A stretch of 64,000 nucleotides of DNA from Mucilaginibacter limnophilus (GTDB lineage: Bacteria; Bacteroidota; Bacteroidia; Sphingobacteriales; Sphingobacteriaceae): the NCBI RefSeq assembly GCF_004005815.1, contig NZ_SACK01000001.1, positions 62,001-126,000 on the forward strand, in the 5' to 3' direction. A program made the translations under genes and the position numbers. Within the stretch, counting starts at the first letter, position 1; every line of letters begins with the position of its first letter. The notes beneath the pieces are model-generated. The model searched no databases. It saw nothing but the letters and a program-made list of their open reading frames with translations, and was not told the origin of the DNA. This document shows positions 52,631-62,019 of this stretch, piece by piece.

Positions 52631-55600
52631 ATGAGAAAGCTGTTTTACATCATTTTGATTATAGGATCATTTTTGAACGCCCGTAGCCAGGCGCAAGCTC
52701 CGGCTGACTTCACAGCCATCCACAAGACTTTCGTTAACATTCCTGATTCTGTTCAAACAAGTATTTACTGGTACTGGATAAACGGCAACATCTCAAAAGA
52801 AGGCGTTATAAAAGACCTTGAGGCTATGAAAAAGGTTGGTATAAACCGGGCGTTTATTGGCAACATTGGTTTAGATGAAAATCCGGGCGGCGTAAAGATG
52901 TTTTCTAATGAGTGGTGGGATATACTGCATGCGGCATTAAAAACAGCAACCAGGTTAAATATTCAAATAGGTATCTTCAATGCACCAGGCTGGAGCCAAT
53001 CGGGAGGGCCGTGGATAAAGCCTCAACAATCTATGCGGTATTTAACCTCATCACAAGTAATGGTAAAAGGGCCTTATACTTTCAATAAAACGTTAGCTAA
53101 ACCGCAGGCTGATTTTCAGGATGTAAAAGTGCTTGCATACCAGGTAACAGATGATTTTGGAACTGATATTAGTATGTTAAAGCCTGCACTTACAACTGAG
53201 CCTGCAACAGATTCACCTGCTAAGCTGATGGATCATGATCTATCAACATCAATTCCGTTAAATGCAGGAAAGCAGTTATCGTTAAATATCGACACAAAAA
53301 GCCCATATACTATCCGCAGTATAATCATCAACACGACAAATCAGACTGTATACCTCGAAGGAGATATACAGGCAAAAATCAATAACAAATATGTTATAGT
53401 TAAGCATTTTGCTATTGATCGCAGTAATTCGGCATTAAATGTCGGTTTTATACCTTTTGGTCCGGCGGCGTTCTCAATTCCGGTAACCACATCAAACAGT
53501 TTTAAGGTAGTTTTTACCAAGGTTTCATCAAACTCGGGTATAGCCGAAATAGCGTTATCGTCTACGCCAAAGGTTGAAAACTATATTGAGAAATCTCTGG
53601 CTAAGATGTGGCCAACACCGCATCCTTTATGGGATGCTTATCAGTGGGCTCCGCAATCTGCAACAAACTGTAAGTACTCGGTTGACCCTGCAAAGGTTTT
53701 AGATATATCCGCATACATGAATGCCGACGGTGTTTTAAACTGGAAAGTACCGGCAGGTAAGTGGGTAATTGAACGTACAGGCATGGTACCCACAAATGTT
53801 ACCAATACACCTGCACCGGCTGAAGGCCGCGGTTTGGAGGTTGACAAAATGAGCAAAGGACATGTGGCCGCACATTTTGATGCTTTTTTAGGTGAGATAT
53901 TAAAGCGTATACCTGCAGAAGACCGTAAAACGTTTAAGGTAGCTGTTGAAGACAGCTATGAAACCGGCAGCCAAAACTGGACTGATAACTTGATTGATGA
54001 TTTTAAACTGACCTATCGTTATGATCCCATTCCTTATTTGCCGGTTTTACAAGGCAGGGTTGTAGGCAGCGAAGACAGATCTGATAGGTTTCTATGGGAT
54101 CTGCGCAGGCTGATAGCAGATAATGTATCATTTAAATATGTAGGTGGGCTGCGTGAAATAAGCCACAAGCATGGCCTTACCACATGGCTGGAAAATTATG
54201 GCCATTGGGGTTTCCCGGGTGAGTTTTTGCAATATGGCGGCCAGTCTGACGAGATAGGAGGTGAGTTTTGGACAGAAGGCGACCTGGGTAATATTGAAAA
54301 CCGTGCAGCTTCTTCCGCAGCCCATATCTACGGTAAAACTAAGGTTTCGGCTGAGTCATTCACAGCCGGCGGTGCTGCGTTTGTACGGTATCCGGCTATG
54401 TTTAAAGCCCGGGGCGACCGATTTTTTACTGAAGGCATTAATAACACCTTATTGCATGTGTACATACACCAGCCTCAAGATACCCTTTTGCCCGGCGCTA
54501 CTGCTTTTTTCGGCGTTGAATTTAACAGGCTGAACACCTGGTTTTACGATATGGACGTAGTGCTTAAATACTTAAAGCGTTGTAACATGATGCTGCAGCA
54601 AGGGCAATACGTTGCTGATGCTGCTTATTTTATTGGTGAAGATGCGCCTAAAATGACCGGTGTAACTGATCCGCCCTTGCCACAGGGATATTCATTCGAC
54701 TACATAAATGGAGATGTGATTAAACAAAGGCTTACCGTTAGCAAAGGTAAATTAATGCTTCCCAATGGCATCAGTTACAGCATACTGGTTTTGCCTAAAC
54801 TCCAAACTATACGCCCTGAAGTATTAACAAAAATTAAAGAGCTTGTAAAGCAAGGTGCAGTGATATTAGGCCCTAAACCTAACAGGTCGCCAAGTTTGGC
54901 CAATTATCCGGATGCCGATATTCAGGTGAAAAAAATAGCCGATGAATTATGGGGCAATATTGATGGTGTGAATTTTAAAGCTCATCGATATGGTAAAGGA
55001 ATGGTAATAAGTGGGATGGATATGCAACAGGCATTAGATCTTGTAAAAGTTGCGCCTGATTTCAAGATGAGTAAGGGTGATGAGGCATTATTTATACACA
55101 GGCAAGTAGGTAACGCGGACATATATTTTATATCCAATCAAAAGAATAGCACTGTTAAAATTGAGAGCGCGTTTCGTGTGACAGGTAAAAGCCCCGAGTT
55201 ATGGAATGCAATAGATGGCAGCACAAGGACTCTTCCAAATTACAGCGATAACGGGCAAACTACCAAGGTTCCTCTTGAACTTGCGGCCAATGAAAGTGTA
55301 TTCGTTGTTTTTAAAGAGGATGGAGGGAAAGCCGATAGCTCAAAGTCCAATTATCCTTCTCCCAAGAATGTAATTACAATTGATAAGCCGTGGACCGTTA
55401 AGTTTGATAGCAAAATGCGTGGGTCTATTAATCCGGTTGTGTTTGATTCACTAACTGACTGGTCTAAGAACGCTAATAGCAGTATCAGGTACTATTCGGG
55501 AACTGCATGGTATAGTAATTCATTTAAAATAAATGCCTTGTCGGGAAAGTCAAATTATGTGATTGATTTGGGCGCTGCGTATGCCATAGCAAAAGTTGTT

Positions 55601-55849
55601 GTTAATGGTATTGAAATGGGAGGCGCATGGACGCCGCCTTACCGGGTAGATATTACTAAAGCAGTTAAACGCGGTATCAATAAGCTGGAGATAAAAGTTG
55701 TAAATACCTGGGTTAACAGGTTGGTGGGCGACAGCAAACTTCCGCCTGAGCAACGGAAAACTTCGGTAAAGTTTGGCCCTGATCCTAACGGAGGCCTGCA
55801 ACCATCAGGCTTAATGGGGCCGGTTGTAATAAATGAGATTACTTATTGA
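52631..55849 (+). CDS. GH106-like alpha-L-rhamnosidase
   Basis: The 1072-residue protein has a signal peptide ending RSQAQ. The start of the barrel reads QTSIYWYWINGNISKEGVI and GIFNAPGWSQSGGPW, both strong marks of the GH106 family. EDSYETGSQNWTD and YDPIPYLPVLQGRVVGS follow, then GGEFWTEGD and FTAGGAAF; conserved Glu residues in these blocks are the catalytic candidates. A C-terminal jelly-roll (AYAIAKVVVNGIEMGG, GINKLEIKVVNTWVNRL) completes it. GH106 enzymes remove alpha-L-rhamnose from pectin (rhamnogalacturonan) or glycosides. No other pectin enzyme lies beside it, so the substrate is open. A small hairpin (TTGGCG/CGCCAA at 55947-55962) lies past its end. Confidence 0.82.
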   Translation: MRKLFYIILIIGSFLNARSQAQAPADFTAIHKTFVNIPDSVQTSIYWYWINGNISKEGVIKDLEAMKKVGINRAFIGNIGLDENPGGVKMFSNEWWDILHAALKTATRLNIQIGIFNAPGWSQSGGPWIKPQQSMRYLTSSQVMVKGPYTFNKTLAKPQADFQDVKVLAYQVTDDFGTDISMLKPALTTEPATDSPAKLMDHDLSTSIPLNAGKQLSLNIDTKSPYTIRSIIINTTNQTVYLEGDIQAKINNKYVIVKHFAIDRSNSALNVGFIPFGPAAFSIPVTTSNSFKVVFTKVSSNSGIAEIALSSTPKVENYIEKSLAKMWPTPHPLWDAYQWAPQSATNCKYSVDPAKVLDISAYMNADGVLNWKVPAGKWVIERTGMVPTNVTNTPAPAEGRGLEVDKMSKGHVAAHFDAFLGEILKRIPAEDRKTFKVAVEDSYETGSQNWTDNLIDDFKLTYRYDPIPYLPVLQGRVVGSEDRSDRFLWDLRRLIADNVSFKYVGGLREISHKHGLTTWLENYGHWGFPGEFLQYGGQSDEIGGEFWTEGDLGNIENRAASSAAHIYGKTKVSAESFTAGGAAFVRYPAMFKARGDRFFTEGINNTLLHVYIHQPQDTLLPGATAFFGVEFNRLNTWFYDMDVVLKYLKRCNMMLQQGQYVADAAYFIGEDAPKMTGVTDPPLPQGYSFDYINGDVIKQRLTVSKGKLMLPNGISYSILVLPKLQTIRPEVLTKIKELVKQGAVILGPKPNRSPSLANYPDADIQVKKIADELWGNIDGVNFKAHRYGKGMVISGMDMQQALDLVKVAPDFKMSKGDEALFIHRQVGNADIYFISNQKNSTVKIESAFRVTGKSPELWNAIDGSTRTLPNYSDNGQTTKVPLELAANESVFVVFKEDGGKADSSKSNYPSPKNVITIDKPWTVKFDSKMRGSINPVVFDSLTDWSKNANSSIRYYSGTAWYSNSFKINALSGKSNYVIDLGAAYAIAKVVVNGIEMGGAWTPPYRVDITKAVKRGINKLEIKVVNTWVNRLVGDSKLPPEQRKTSVKFGPDPNGGLQPSGLMGPVVINEITY

Positions 55850-56058
55850 TGTAAGTAACAATTTTAGTCGCGGGATATAAACACAGGTTAATTCATATTG
55901 ATAGCAGCGCAGTGGCTCGTGTGCTATTCACTTCCAATATTTTAAATTGGCGCTTTCGCCAAACGTAGTTATATAATTGTTTTGTTTAAATGCACATATA
56001 AAATTATATAGCAGAAGGTCAACTTAGTATTTAACTTTACATTATATATGTTTATATA

Positions 56059-57960
56059 ATGGCAAGTCGTCGGCAAGCAAAACTAGTGTTGAAGCAGGAA
56101 ATAGCAAATGCTGAAAAAGCATTGAGTGAAAGCGAGGAGAAATACCGGTTGATTTGTGAAAGTATGGATGAAGCACTTGCGTTATGCCTGGCTGTGCGCA
56201 ATGCTGACGGGCAGTTGGTTGATTATTACTGGCTCGAGGTAAATAAAGCCCAGGAACAGTTGACTGGCCTTTCCCGTAACCAGATGATTGGGAAGCTGCG
56301 CAGCGAGTCGCCCCTTTATCCGGATGTTAAATCAATGCAACTATTCAACAAAGTACTTGATACAGGCCAGCCTGTACATTTTGAAACTAATTGGCCTGCT
56401 AAAAACGGCTGGATAAATGTTAGGGCTTTTCCGCTTAACGGAGACAGATTTGTAGCACTTACTTATGATATTACTGAACGTAAAAATGTAGAATTAGCTT
56501 TACGTAAAAGCGAAGCGCGTACACGTGAGATAATAGAAACGGGCGCTGTATCAGTGCTGTTTTTTAACAATGAAGGTGTGCTGATTGATGCCAATGACGT
56601 TTTTATTGAAAGTATGGGCTGGACAAAAAACGATATTGCATCAGGTAACATAAGCTGGCGAACCATAACACCGCCCGATTGGCTCCCAACCTGTGAAGTA
56701 CTTGAGAAGCAACTATCAGATACCGGGCACATCCAGGCATCAGAAAAAGAATATCTTTCAAAAGACGGCAAACGCTCGTGGATGTTGTTTGCAGCCCGTA
56801 AACTAGGCGACGGCACAATTGTAGAGTTTGCAATTGATATTAATGCCCGCAAACGTGCCGAAGCCGCCTTACGCAAAGCTGAACTGCAGCATCTTACTCA
56901 ACTTGAAAACGAAGTACATAAAAGAACAGCAGAACTTAAGGAAAGCCATGATTTACTGCAGGCAACGCTTGATAGCTCATCTGAAATGATCCAGGTGTTT
57001 AAGGCTATAAGGGATGAAGATGGTAAAATTACAGATTTTGTATGGGTGCTTAACAATCATGCATCCGAACAAATTTATGGAGATGTGATTGGCAAAAGCT
57101 TGTTACAAAACAACCCCGGTGTAGTAGCAACAGGCATTTTTAATAACCTGATAAAGGTTACTGAAACCGGTGTGCCCCAACAATATGAAAAGAAATATGT
57201 ACACGAACAATTTAACGGATGGTTTTACCAGTCAGTAGTTAAACTGGGCGATGGGGTAATTACTAATACTACTGATATAACTGAGCGAAAACGGGCAGAG
57301 CAACGCTTGCGGAGAATCGAAAAGGAACAACAGAAAAAGATATTTCGTATCACACTTGATACACAGGAAGAGGAACGCCGCCGCATAGCTGAAAATTTGC
57401 ACAACGGCTTGGGGCAGCTGTTATATGGCGTACGCATCAGTCTTGCTCATCTTACACTTGAACAGGCAACTGATAACCCTGATGAATTTAAAAAAGACAA
57501 AGCATACACCGATAGGTTATTAAGTGAAGCCATCACCGAAATCCGTAACATCTCGCATGAATTAGTGCCGGCTGTATTTGAAGAGTTTGGCTTAACTGCT
57601 GCAATTGATGAGGTATGCAAGCAATTTCAAGATAGTTTTATACTGAATTATAGCATACAATTACCACCAAAAGAATTAGATAAATACCTTCAATTAACCA
57701 TTTACAGAACTGTACAGGAATTACTTACCAATGTGGTTAAACATGCTAAAGCAACAAAAACTGACTTTTCGATATATACAAATAACAAAAATATCGTTAT
57801 AGTTATTAAAGATAACGGGTGTGGTATAACCCTTTCAAACAAAACAAACGGTGTTGGCCTTACCTTGATTAAGGCTAAAATTAAGTTGCTTAATGGAAGT
57901 TTAACATTAAGCGAAGGAAATGATAACGGAACTATGGTTACTGTTACGATACCGTTTTAA
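56059..57960 (+). CDS. Cytoplasmic multi-PAS histidine kinase (HisKA_3 type)
   Basis: The 633-residue protein has no signal or membrane segment. A short N-terminal helix is followed by three PAS domains at about 25-143, 155-268 and 300-412, each ending in a DITERK-like motif, with a coiled coil at 268-298. The kinase core is the NarX/DesK type: EEERRRIAENLHNGLGQLL with phosphoacceptor His448, then a HATPase ending GVGLTLIKAKIKLL. The sensor should detect a cytoplasmic signal, possibly redox or a ligand in a PAS pocket; no heme or flavin residues can be assigned. The NarL-type regulator 149 bp downstream is its likely partner. Confidence 0.88.
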   Translation: MASRRQAKLVLKQEIANAEKALSESEEKYRLICESMDEALALCLAVRNADGQLVDYYWLEVNKAQEQLTGLSRNQMIGKLRSESPLYPDVKSMQLFNKVLDTGQPVHFETNWPAKNGWINVRAFPLNGDRFVALTYDITERKNVELALRKSEARTREIIETGAVSVLFFNNEGVLIDANDVFIESMGWTKNDIASGNISWRTITPPDWLPTCEVLEKQLSDTGHIQASEKEYLSKDGKRSWMLFAARKLGDGTIVEFAIDINARKRAEAALRKAELQHLTQLENEVHKRTAELKESHDLLQATLDSSSEMIQVFKAIRDEDGKITDFVWVLNNHASEQIYGDVIGKSLLQNNPGVVATGIFNNLIKVTETGVPQQYEKKYVHEQFNGWFYQSVVKLGDGVITNTTDITERKRAEQRLRRIEKEQQKKIFRITLDTQEEERRRIAENLHNGLGQLLYGVRISLAHLTLEQATDNPDEFKKDKAYTDRLLSEAITEIRNISHELVPAVFEEFGLTAAIDEVCKQFQDSFILNYSIQLPPKELDKYLQLTIYRTVQELLTNVVKHAKATKTDFSIYTNNKNIVIVIKDNGCGITLSNKTNGVGLTLIKAKIKLLNGSLTLSEGNDNGTMVTVTIPF

Positions 57961-58109
57961 ATAATTATATAATAATAAGAGTGTAAACACTCAATTTAAT
58001 TCTTATTTTAAGGTTTAACTGATTTTTAAGTACATTCCCTCCTTATAGCCGATATAAAGTTTGAGCATTCAGTTTATTGATTGCCTTTTATTGTGCTAAA
58101 TATTTTTCT

Positions 58110-58760
58110 ATGATAAACATCTTATTGGCTGAAGATCATAATGTAGTACGTAATGGCATTAAAAGCTTACTGGAAAAACAAACAAATTTAAATGTAACCG
58201 GTGAGGCTGTAAATGCAACAGAAACAATACAATTGTTAAAATCAGGTACTGAAGTTGATATTTTATTGACTGATATAAATATGCCTGGTTCAAACGGCTT
58301 CGAACTTAGTGAACAAGTAAAGCTATTGTATCCGGATATAAAAATTGTTGTGCTAACCATGCTCGATAGCGAAAAGCACGTAATAAAGGCATTTAAATCA
58401 GGTGCTTCAGGTTATTTGCTTAAAAATGTTACTGCTGAGGAAATGCTGTTTGCTATACAGCATGTTTATACCAACGCGCGTTATCTATGTATAGAGCTGT
58501 CATTACGGTTGTTAGACAGGTTGCTGTACTTACCAAATGTCCCTGAGTTTGATAATAATCACCATGTTGAGTTTTCGGAGCGCGAGCTCGAAGCCCTTGA
58601 ACTAATAGCACAGGGCTTAACTAATGAAGAAATTGCATCCAAATTGTTTACCAGTAAACGTACTGTCGAGGGATACCGTAAAAACATGCTTCAGAAAACC
58701 GGAACGGCTAACACTGCTGCTTTAATCAGATACGCTATACGTAATAAGATTATTAACTAA
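58110..58760 (+). CDS. NarL/FixJ-type response regulator
   Basis: From the ATG at 58110 the protein has 216 residues. The REC domain begins INILLAEDHNVVRNGI (Asp9) and holds phosphoacceptor Asp55 (ILLTDINMPG) and a Thr/Lys switch region with VLTMLDSEKHVIKAF. The LuxR HTH at about 150-210 reads FSERELEALELIAQGLTNEE, then IASKLFTSKRTVEGYRKNML. It should be phosphorylated by the PAS kinase encoded upstream. A longer frame from 58077 lacks a good start. Targets are unknown; the nearest downstream genes are the SSB-like protein and the Mn catalase. Confidence 0.9.
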   Translation: MINILLAEDHNVVRNGIKSLLEKQTNLNVTGEAVNATETIQLLKSGTEVDILLTDINMPGSNGFELSEQVKLLYPDIKIVVLTMLDSEKHVIKAFKSGASGYLLKNVTAEEMLFAIQHVYTNARYLCIELSLRLLDRLLYLPNVPEFDNNHHVEFSERELEALELIAQGLTNEEIASKLFTSKRTVEGYRKNMLQKTGTANTAALIRYAIRNKIIN

Positions 58761-58972
58761 AGGTTTATTTATTTCGCTTTATTAGGATGTATTGGTTGAT
58801 GTTTTAAATTAAAACTATAATTTTAGTATTTATAGCGTGTTTAATACAGTATTTATACTTATTGGTCATTTTTTCAACGTCTTACTTTTACAACCATAGT
58901 GTTTGCATGCAAGCGTTAGCAATCGGAAGTTATTTTGGCTGCTACGCATTACTAAGCCCTCTATGTAAATAG

Positions 58973-59002
58973 TTTTAGGCTATTAATACACTTTTATTTT
59001 TG
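58973..59002 (+). promoter_or_regulatory. Candidate promoter of the SSB-like gene at 59033
   Basis: TATTTTTG at 58995-59002 fits TAnnTTTG exactly. TTTTA at 58973-58977 sits 17 bp before it in the -33 position. The ATG follows 30 bp later. The 58761-59032 gap is otherwise AT-rich with nothing I can name. Confidence 0.4.
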
Positions 59003-59032
59003 CTTGATTTTATTAATTTAATTAATTATCCG

Positions 59033-59389
59033 ATGTTTAGTAATAGTGGTATTAACAGAGTGTTCCTGGCCGGAACTATTGTAAAAGATCCCAGGTTTCA
59101 TAAAAATACATGTTACCATGATATGGTTTGTTTTCAACTGGTTACACATGAACAGTATCCGGGTAACGGAAAAATGGTCGATCATTTTGAAACACATTAT
59201 ATAAAAGTACCATCATCAATACTATCTTTTGAATTATTTAAAGATCAAACAGTACATGTTGAAGGGAAAATCCATACCGAATCATTTACAGATTTGCAAA
59301 ATATCCGTCGTTATAAAACAGAAATTATTGCTTCCCGTGTTGTTATGCTGACGTCTTTAGAAGTAACTAAAATGGCGACTGCCTTATAA
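59033..59389 (+). CDS. Short SSB-like single-strand DNA-binding protein, first copy
   Basis: The 118-residue protein from the ATG at 59033 has the single OB-fold order of SSB: MFSNSGINRVFLAGTIVKDP, MVCFQLVTHEQ, THYIKVPSSILSFELFKDQT, VHVEGKIHTESF and a last strand. It lacks the acidic C-terminal tip (DDDIPF-like) that recruits partner proteins in replicative SSB, ending instead in VTKMATAL. It is therefore an auxiliary single-strand-binding or unrelated OB-fold protein, not the main SSB. An upstream frame to 59000 is less likely as start. A second, different copy lies on the other side of the Mn catalase gene. Confidence 0.75.
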   Translation: MFSNSGINRVFLAGTIVKDPRFHKNTCYHDMVCFQLVTHEQYPGNGKMVDHFETHYIKVPSSILSFELFKDQTVHVEGKIHTESFTDLQNIRRYKTEIIASRVVMLTSLEVTKMATAL

Positions 59390-59615
59390 TAAATTTCTTG
59401 TTTAATTGTGGTTTAACTGTTGTTAATTATAAAATCTGTAATTAAAAATATTTCTCTAAAGGAAAAACATTAAACTCTGATTGCAGTTCTATAAGTGTAT
59501 TAATTATACATTATTAGAAGCTCCTCACCTGTGCGTTTAAATATAGCGTGCTTAATTCATGCCGTTAGGTTAATAACTGATTGTGAATTTTTATTTATCA
59601 TTTAAACCAATAAGT

Positions 59616-60497
59616 ATGTTCTATCACGACAAGAAACTACAGTACGAGGTACGTGTAGAGAAGCCTAATCCGGCGTTTGCAAAGTTGCTTCAACAGGCAA
59701 TTGGAGGCATTGAGGGTGAAATCAGAGTATGTTTGCAGTATTTATTTCAGGCATGGGGTAATCGTGGGCCAACTAAATATCGCGATATGCTGCTTGATAC
59801 CGGTACCGAGGAAATATCACACATAGAAATGCTGAGCACTGCTGTGGCCCTAAATCTTGAAGGTGCTACCCACGAACTAAAAGACAAAGTTGCTGGTGAA
59901 AATCCTATTGTTAGCAGTATTTTAGGCGGAATGGATCCGCGGCATGTACTTTCATCGGGCTTGGCGGCTATGGCAGTTGATAGTAATGGTGTGCCGTTTA
60001 ACGGCTCGTGGGTAGTTGGCAGCGGTAATATTGCTGCTGATATGTATGCAAACGTAATGGCCGAATCAACCGGGCGTGTACTTGCAACAAGGCTTTGGGA
60101 ACTCACTGACGATGCAGGCATGAAAGATATGCTGGCATTTCTTATTGCGCGTGATACCATGCACCAAAATCAATGGCTTGCTGTAATTGAAGATTTGGGT
60201 GGTGTTAACGCAAACTTACCTATACCAAATACTTTTCCAATGGAAAACCAGGTGCGTGAATTTGAGTATGCTTTTGTTTCCACTAATATCGAGCAGCCGC
60301 CCGCACCGGATGCACGCTGGGCCAGCGGGCCGTCTATTGATGGAAAAGGCGAGTTTAAGTATATCTATGCCCAGCCAATGGGTCAGGAGCCTAATCTCGG
60401 CCCGCCTGATGTTAAAGGCTATGCCCAACAACAGCAGATGACAGGAGCTGCAGACGGCGGCATACTTGAAAATATCAAAGACACCATATTGCCATAA
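59616..60497 (+). CDS. Manganese catalase
   Basis: The 293-residue protein starts at the ATG at 59616 (MFYHDKKLQYEV). The dimanganese ligands line up with the family: Glu35 (GEIRVCLQYLFQ), Glu66 and His69 (TEEISHIEM), Glu150 (MAESTGR) and His183 (TMHQNQW). The C-terminal extension (IDGKGEFKYIYAQPMG) is also typical. It decomposes hydrogen peroxide in the cytoplasm without heme. It ends in a perfect palindromic terminator shared with the convergent SSB-like gene. The preceding AT-rich 226 bp should hold the promoter, but I cannot pick one out. Stress induction is expected from the family. Confidence 0.92.
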   Translation: MFYHDKKLQYEVRVEKPNPAFAKLLQQAIGGIEGEIRVCLQYLFQAWGNRGPTKYRDMLLDTGTEEISHIEMLSTAVALNLEGATHELKDKVAGENPIVSSILGGMDPRHVLSSGLAAMAVDSNGVPFNGSWVVGSGNIAADMYANVMAESTGRVLATRLWELTDDAGMKDMLAFLIARDTMHQNQWLAVIEDLGGVNANLPIPNTFPMENQVREFEYAFVSTNIEQPPAPDARWASGPSIDGKGEFKYIYAQPMGQEPNLGPPDVKGYAQQQQMTGAADGGILENIKDTILP

Positions 60498-60501
60498 AAA
60501 G

Positions 60502-60529
60502 CAATGCCTGCGGAATTCCGCAGGCATTG
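60502..60529. terminator. Perfect palindromic bidirectional terminator
   Basis: CAATGCCTGCGG and its complement form a 12-bp stem with loop AATT. It starts 5 bp after the Mn catalase stop. The SSB-like gene ends 34 bp beyond on the other strand. No long T-run follows, though the stem is strong. Confidence 0.75.
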
Positions 60530-60562
60530 TACCTTAATTAAAATGCTATGTTTTATTGAAAT

Positions 60563-60889
60563 TTATGGTTTAAAAGGCTCAATATTTATTACCATTACGT
60601 CCGTTTTATAACGCTTAACGTTACTTTCATCAACAAACGAATAAGTATGAAGCTTTCCTTGAATATAAACCATATCTCCGCGGCTTGGAAAGTGCCTCTC
60701 ATGTGACATCTTATCTGCCTCTATTTTTATGTTATGCAACTCTTCATGGTTGTTGATTCCGCTTTGTGATTTTATTACCTCGGCCGTAGCTATGGTAAAA
60801 CACAAATAGCGGTTGTTTTTGAAGTGGTGCCAACGAGGTTCGCGGGTTACGTACCCAACCAAATAAACCTTATTAAGTCCGGAATTCAT
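60563..60889 (-). CDS. Short SSB-like single-strand DNA-binding protein, second copy
   Basis: The 108-residue OB-fold protein begins MNSGLNKVYLVGYVTREP and continues YLCFTIATAEV, HNIKIEADKMS, GDMVYIQGKLHTYSFVD and VKRYKTDVMVINIE. It shares overall order with the copy at 59033 (NSGxNxV start, GKxHTxSF near the end), but most other positions differ. It also lacks the acidic C-terminal tip, ending in FKP. The ATP-grasp gene's stop lies 38 bp before its start on the same strand. An auxiliary DNA- or RNA-binding role is inferred. Confidence 0.75.
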   Translation of the reverse strand: MNSGLNKVYLVGYVTREPRWHHFKNNRYLCFTIATAEVIKSQSGINNHEELHNIKIEADKMSHERHFPSRGDMVYIQGKLHTYSFVDESNVKRYKTDVMVINIEPFKP

Positions 60890-60926
60890 TTTCTGGTAAA
60901 TGCTGATACTTTTAAATAAATTAATG

Positions 60927-61781
60927 TTATATCATACCGTCGCAGTATTTTTTCCAATAGGATGTAAATAGCTTGCTGGCATAAGAGGTGGAACTGTTAC
61001 CCCTGCTTGGTGTTGGAGAAAATTCGCCAAACACAGCGCCTTTGCTGGTTGCATAATAATCAACACGTACAAATATTTCATAAGCTTTGCTCAGTTTCTT
61101 TACATCTGCTATCATTTCATCCAGGCAAGCCGGCGGCTGCTGATGTATTCCTTCAGGATAGCTGTTTACCAATGATTCGGTTTGTATCCAGTCTTCAGTA
61201 TAGGCAGTTTGATAACCAGTTTTCGGGCTTGTGCGGTTTATAACCAGTATAGCTGCAATTTTACCATTGAAAGCAAAAATTTTATAATCATCAAGTATTT
61301 TGTGCTCGCCCTGTTCGTTTGTCAGAAATTCTTCTACCAAAAATTCAAGTTTCGGATTTTCTTGCAGATATGAGTTTAAGCAATTAATTATTTCAGTATG
61401 CGTGTAATATGTTTTATCAAACAAATTATAATCGCCATCCATTAAAAATACAGCGCTGCACGAGTGCCCTATGGTAGGCCTGATAACATATTGTTGTGGT
61501 AGTTTATAAAAATTGATGTTAACAACATCTCTGCCTTTCCAATATAAATCGGGTACCTTACAGCCGTACATTTTCGCAAACTCACGCGAGTTGTATTTGT
61601 TGCTTAGCTTGCGTTGCCAGTTAGGTACGTTTTTCCATTTTTCAATGGGATCCTCAGCACTCATTACAGTATTCCGGATAATTTCGGCTTCCGGGTCGTT
61701 CCAAAATTTTTTATGCCGTGATTTAATGCGTTTAGAAAATTCGCTTTTAGGTTTCAATGCGGTTAGCAATGTTTGCATCAT
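60927..61781 (-). CDS. TupA-like ATP-grasp protein
   Basis: The 284-residue cytoplasmic protein starts MMQTLLTALKPKSEF (either Met could start it). ATP-grasp marks include YVIRPTIGHSCSAVFLM, LEFLVEEFLTNE, DYKIFAFNGKIAAILVI and VRVDYYATSKGAVFGEFSPTPS, the last carrying the metal-binding acidic and polar residues. The order fits TupA-like proteins, which in other bacteria ligate an amino acid or sugar acid to a cell-wall or surface polymer. The substrate here cannot be told. No polysaccharide genes lie beside it. It precedes the SSB-like gene on the minus strand with a 37-bp gap. Confidence 0.75.
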   Translation of the reverse strand: MMQTLLTALKPKSEFSKRIKSRHKKFWNDPEAEIIRNTVMSAEDPIEKWKNVPNWQRKLSNKYNSREFAKMYGCKVPDLYWKGRDVVNINFYKLPQQYVIRPTIGHSCSAVFLMDGDYNLFDKTYYTHTEIINCLNSYLQENPKLEFLVEEFLTNEQGEHKILDDYKIFAFNGKIAAILVINRTSPKTGYQTAYTEDWIQTESLVNSYPEGIHQQPPACLDEMIADVKKLSKAYEIFVRVDYYATSKGAVFGEFSPTPSRGNSSTSYASKLFTSYWKKYCDGMI

Positions 61782-62019
61782 AACAGTTTATATTTGGTTA
61801 ACTGAGGCGGCAAATGTATATATTCTTTCTTTTCAGGAACATCTTTTAACTTTTGAAGTGTGCTGTTGTGTCTAAAAGTGTATAAAACTGTGCTAAGTTA
61901 ATTTTTGTAAACAATTGATATGAAGGTGTTTCACTAAACTTCATAATAAACGCACATTCACTTTTAGATGCACAATATTTTGTATAGGGTTGGTAATATT
62001 GCTTTATAATTAAAATATT

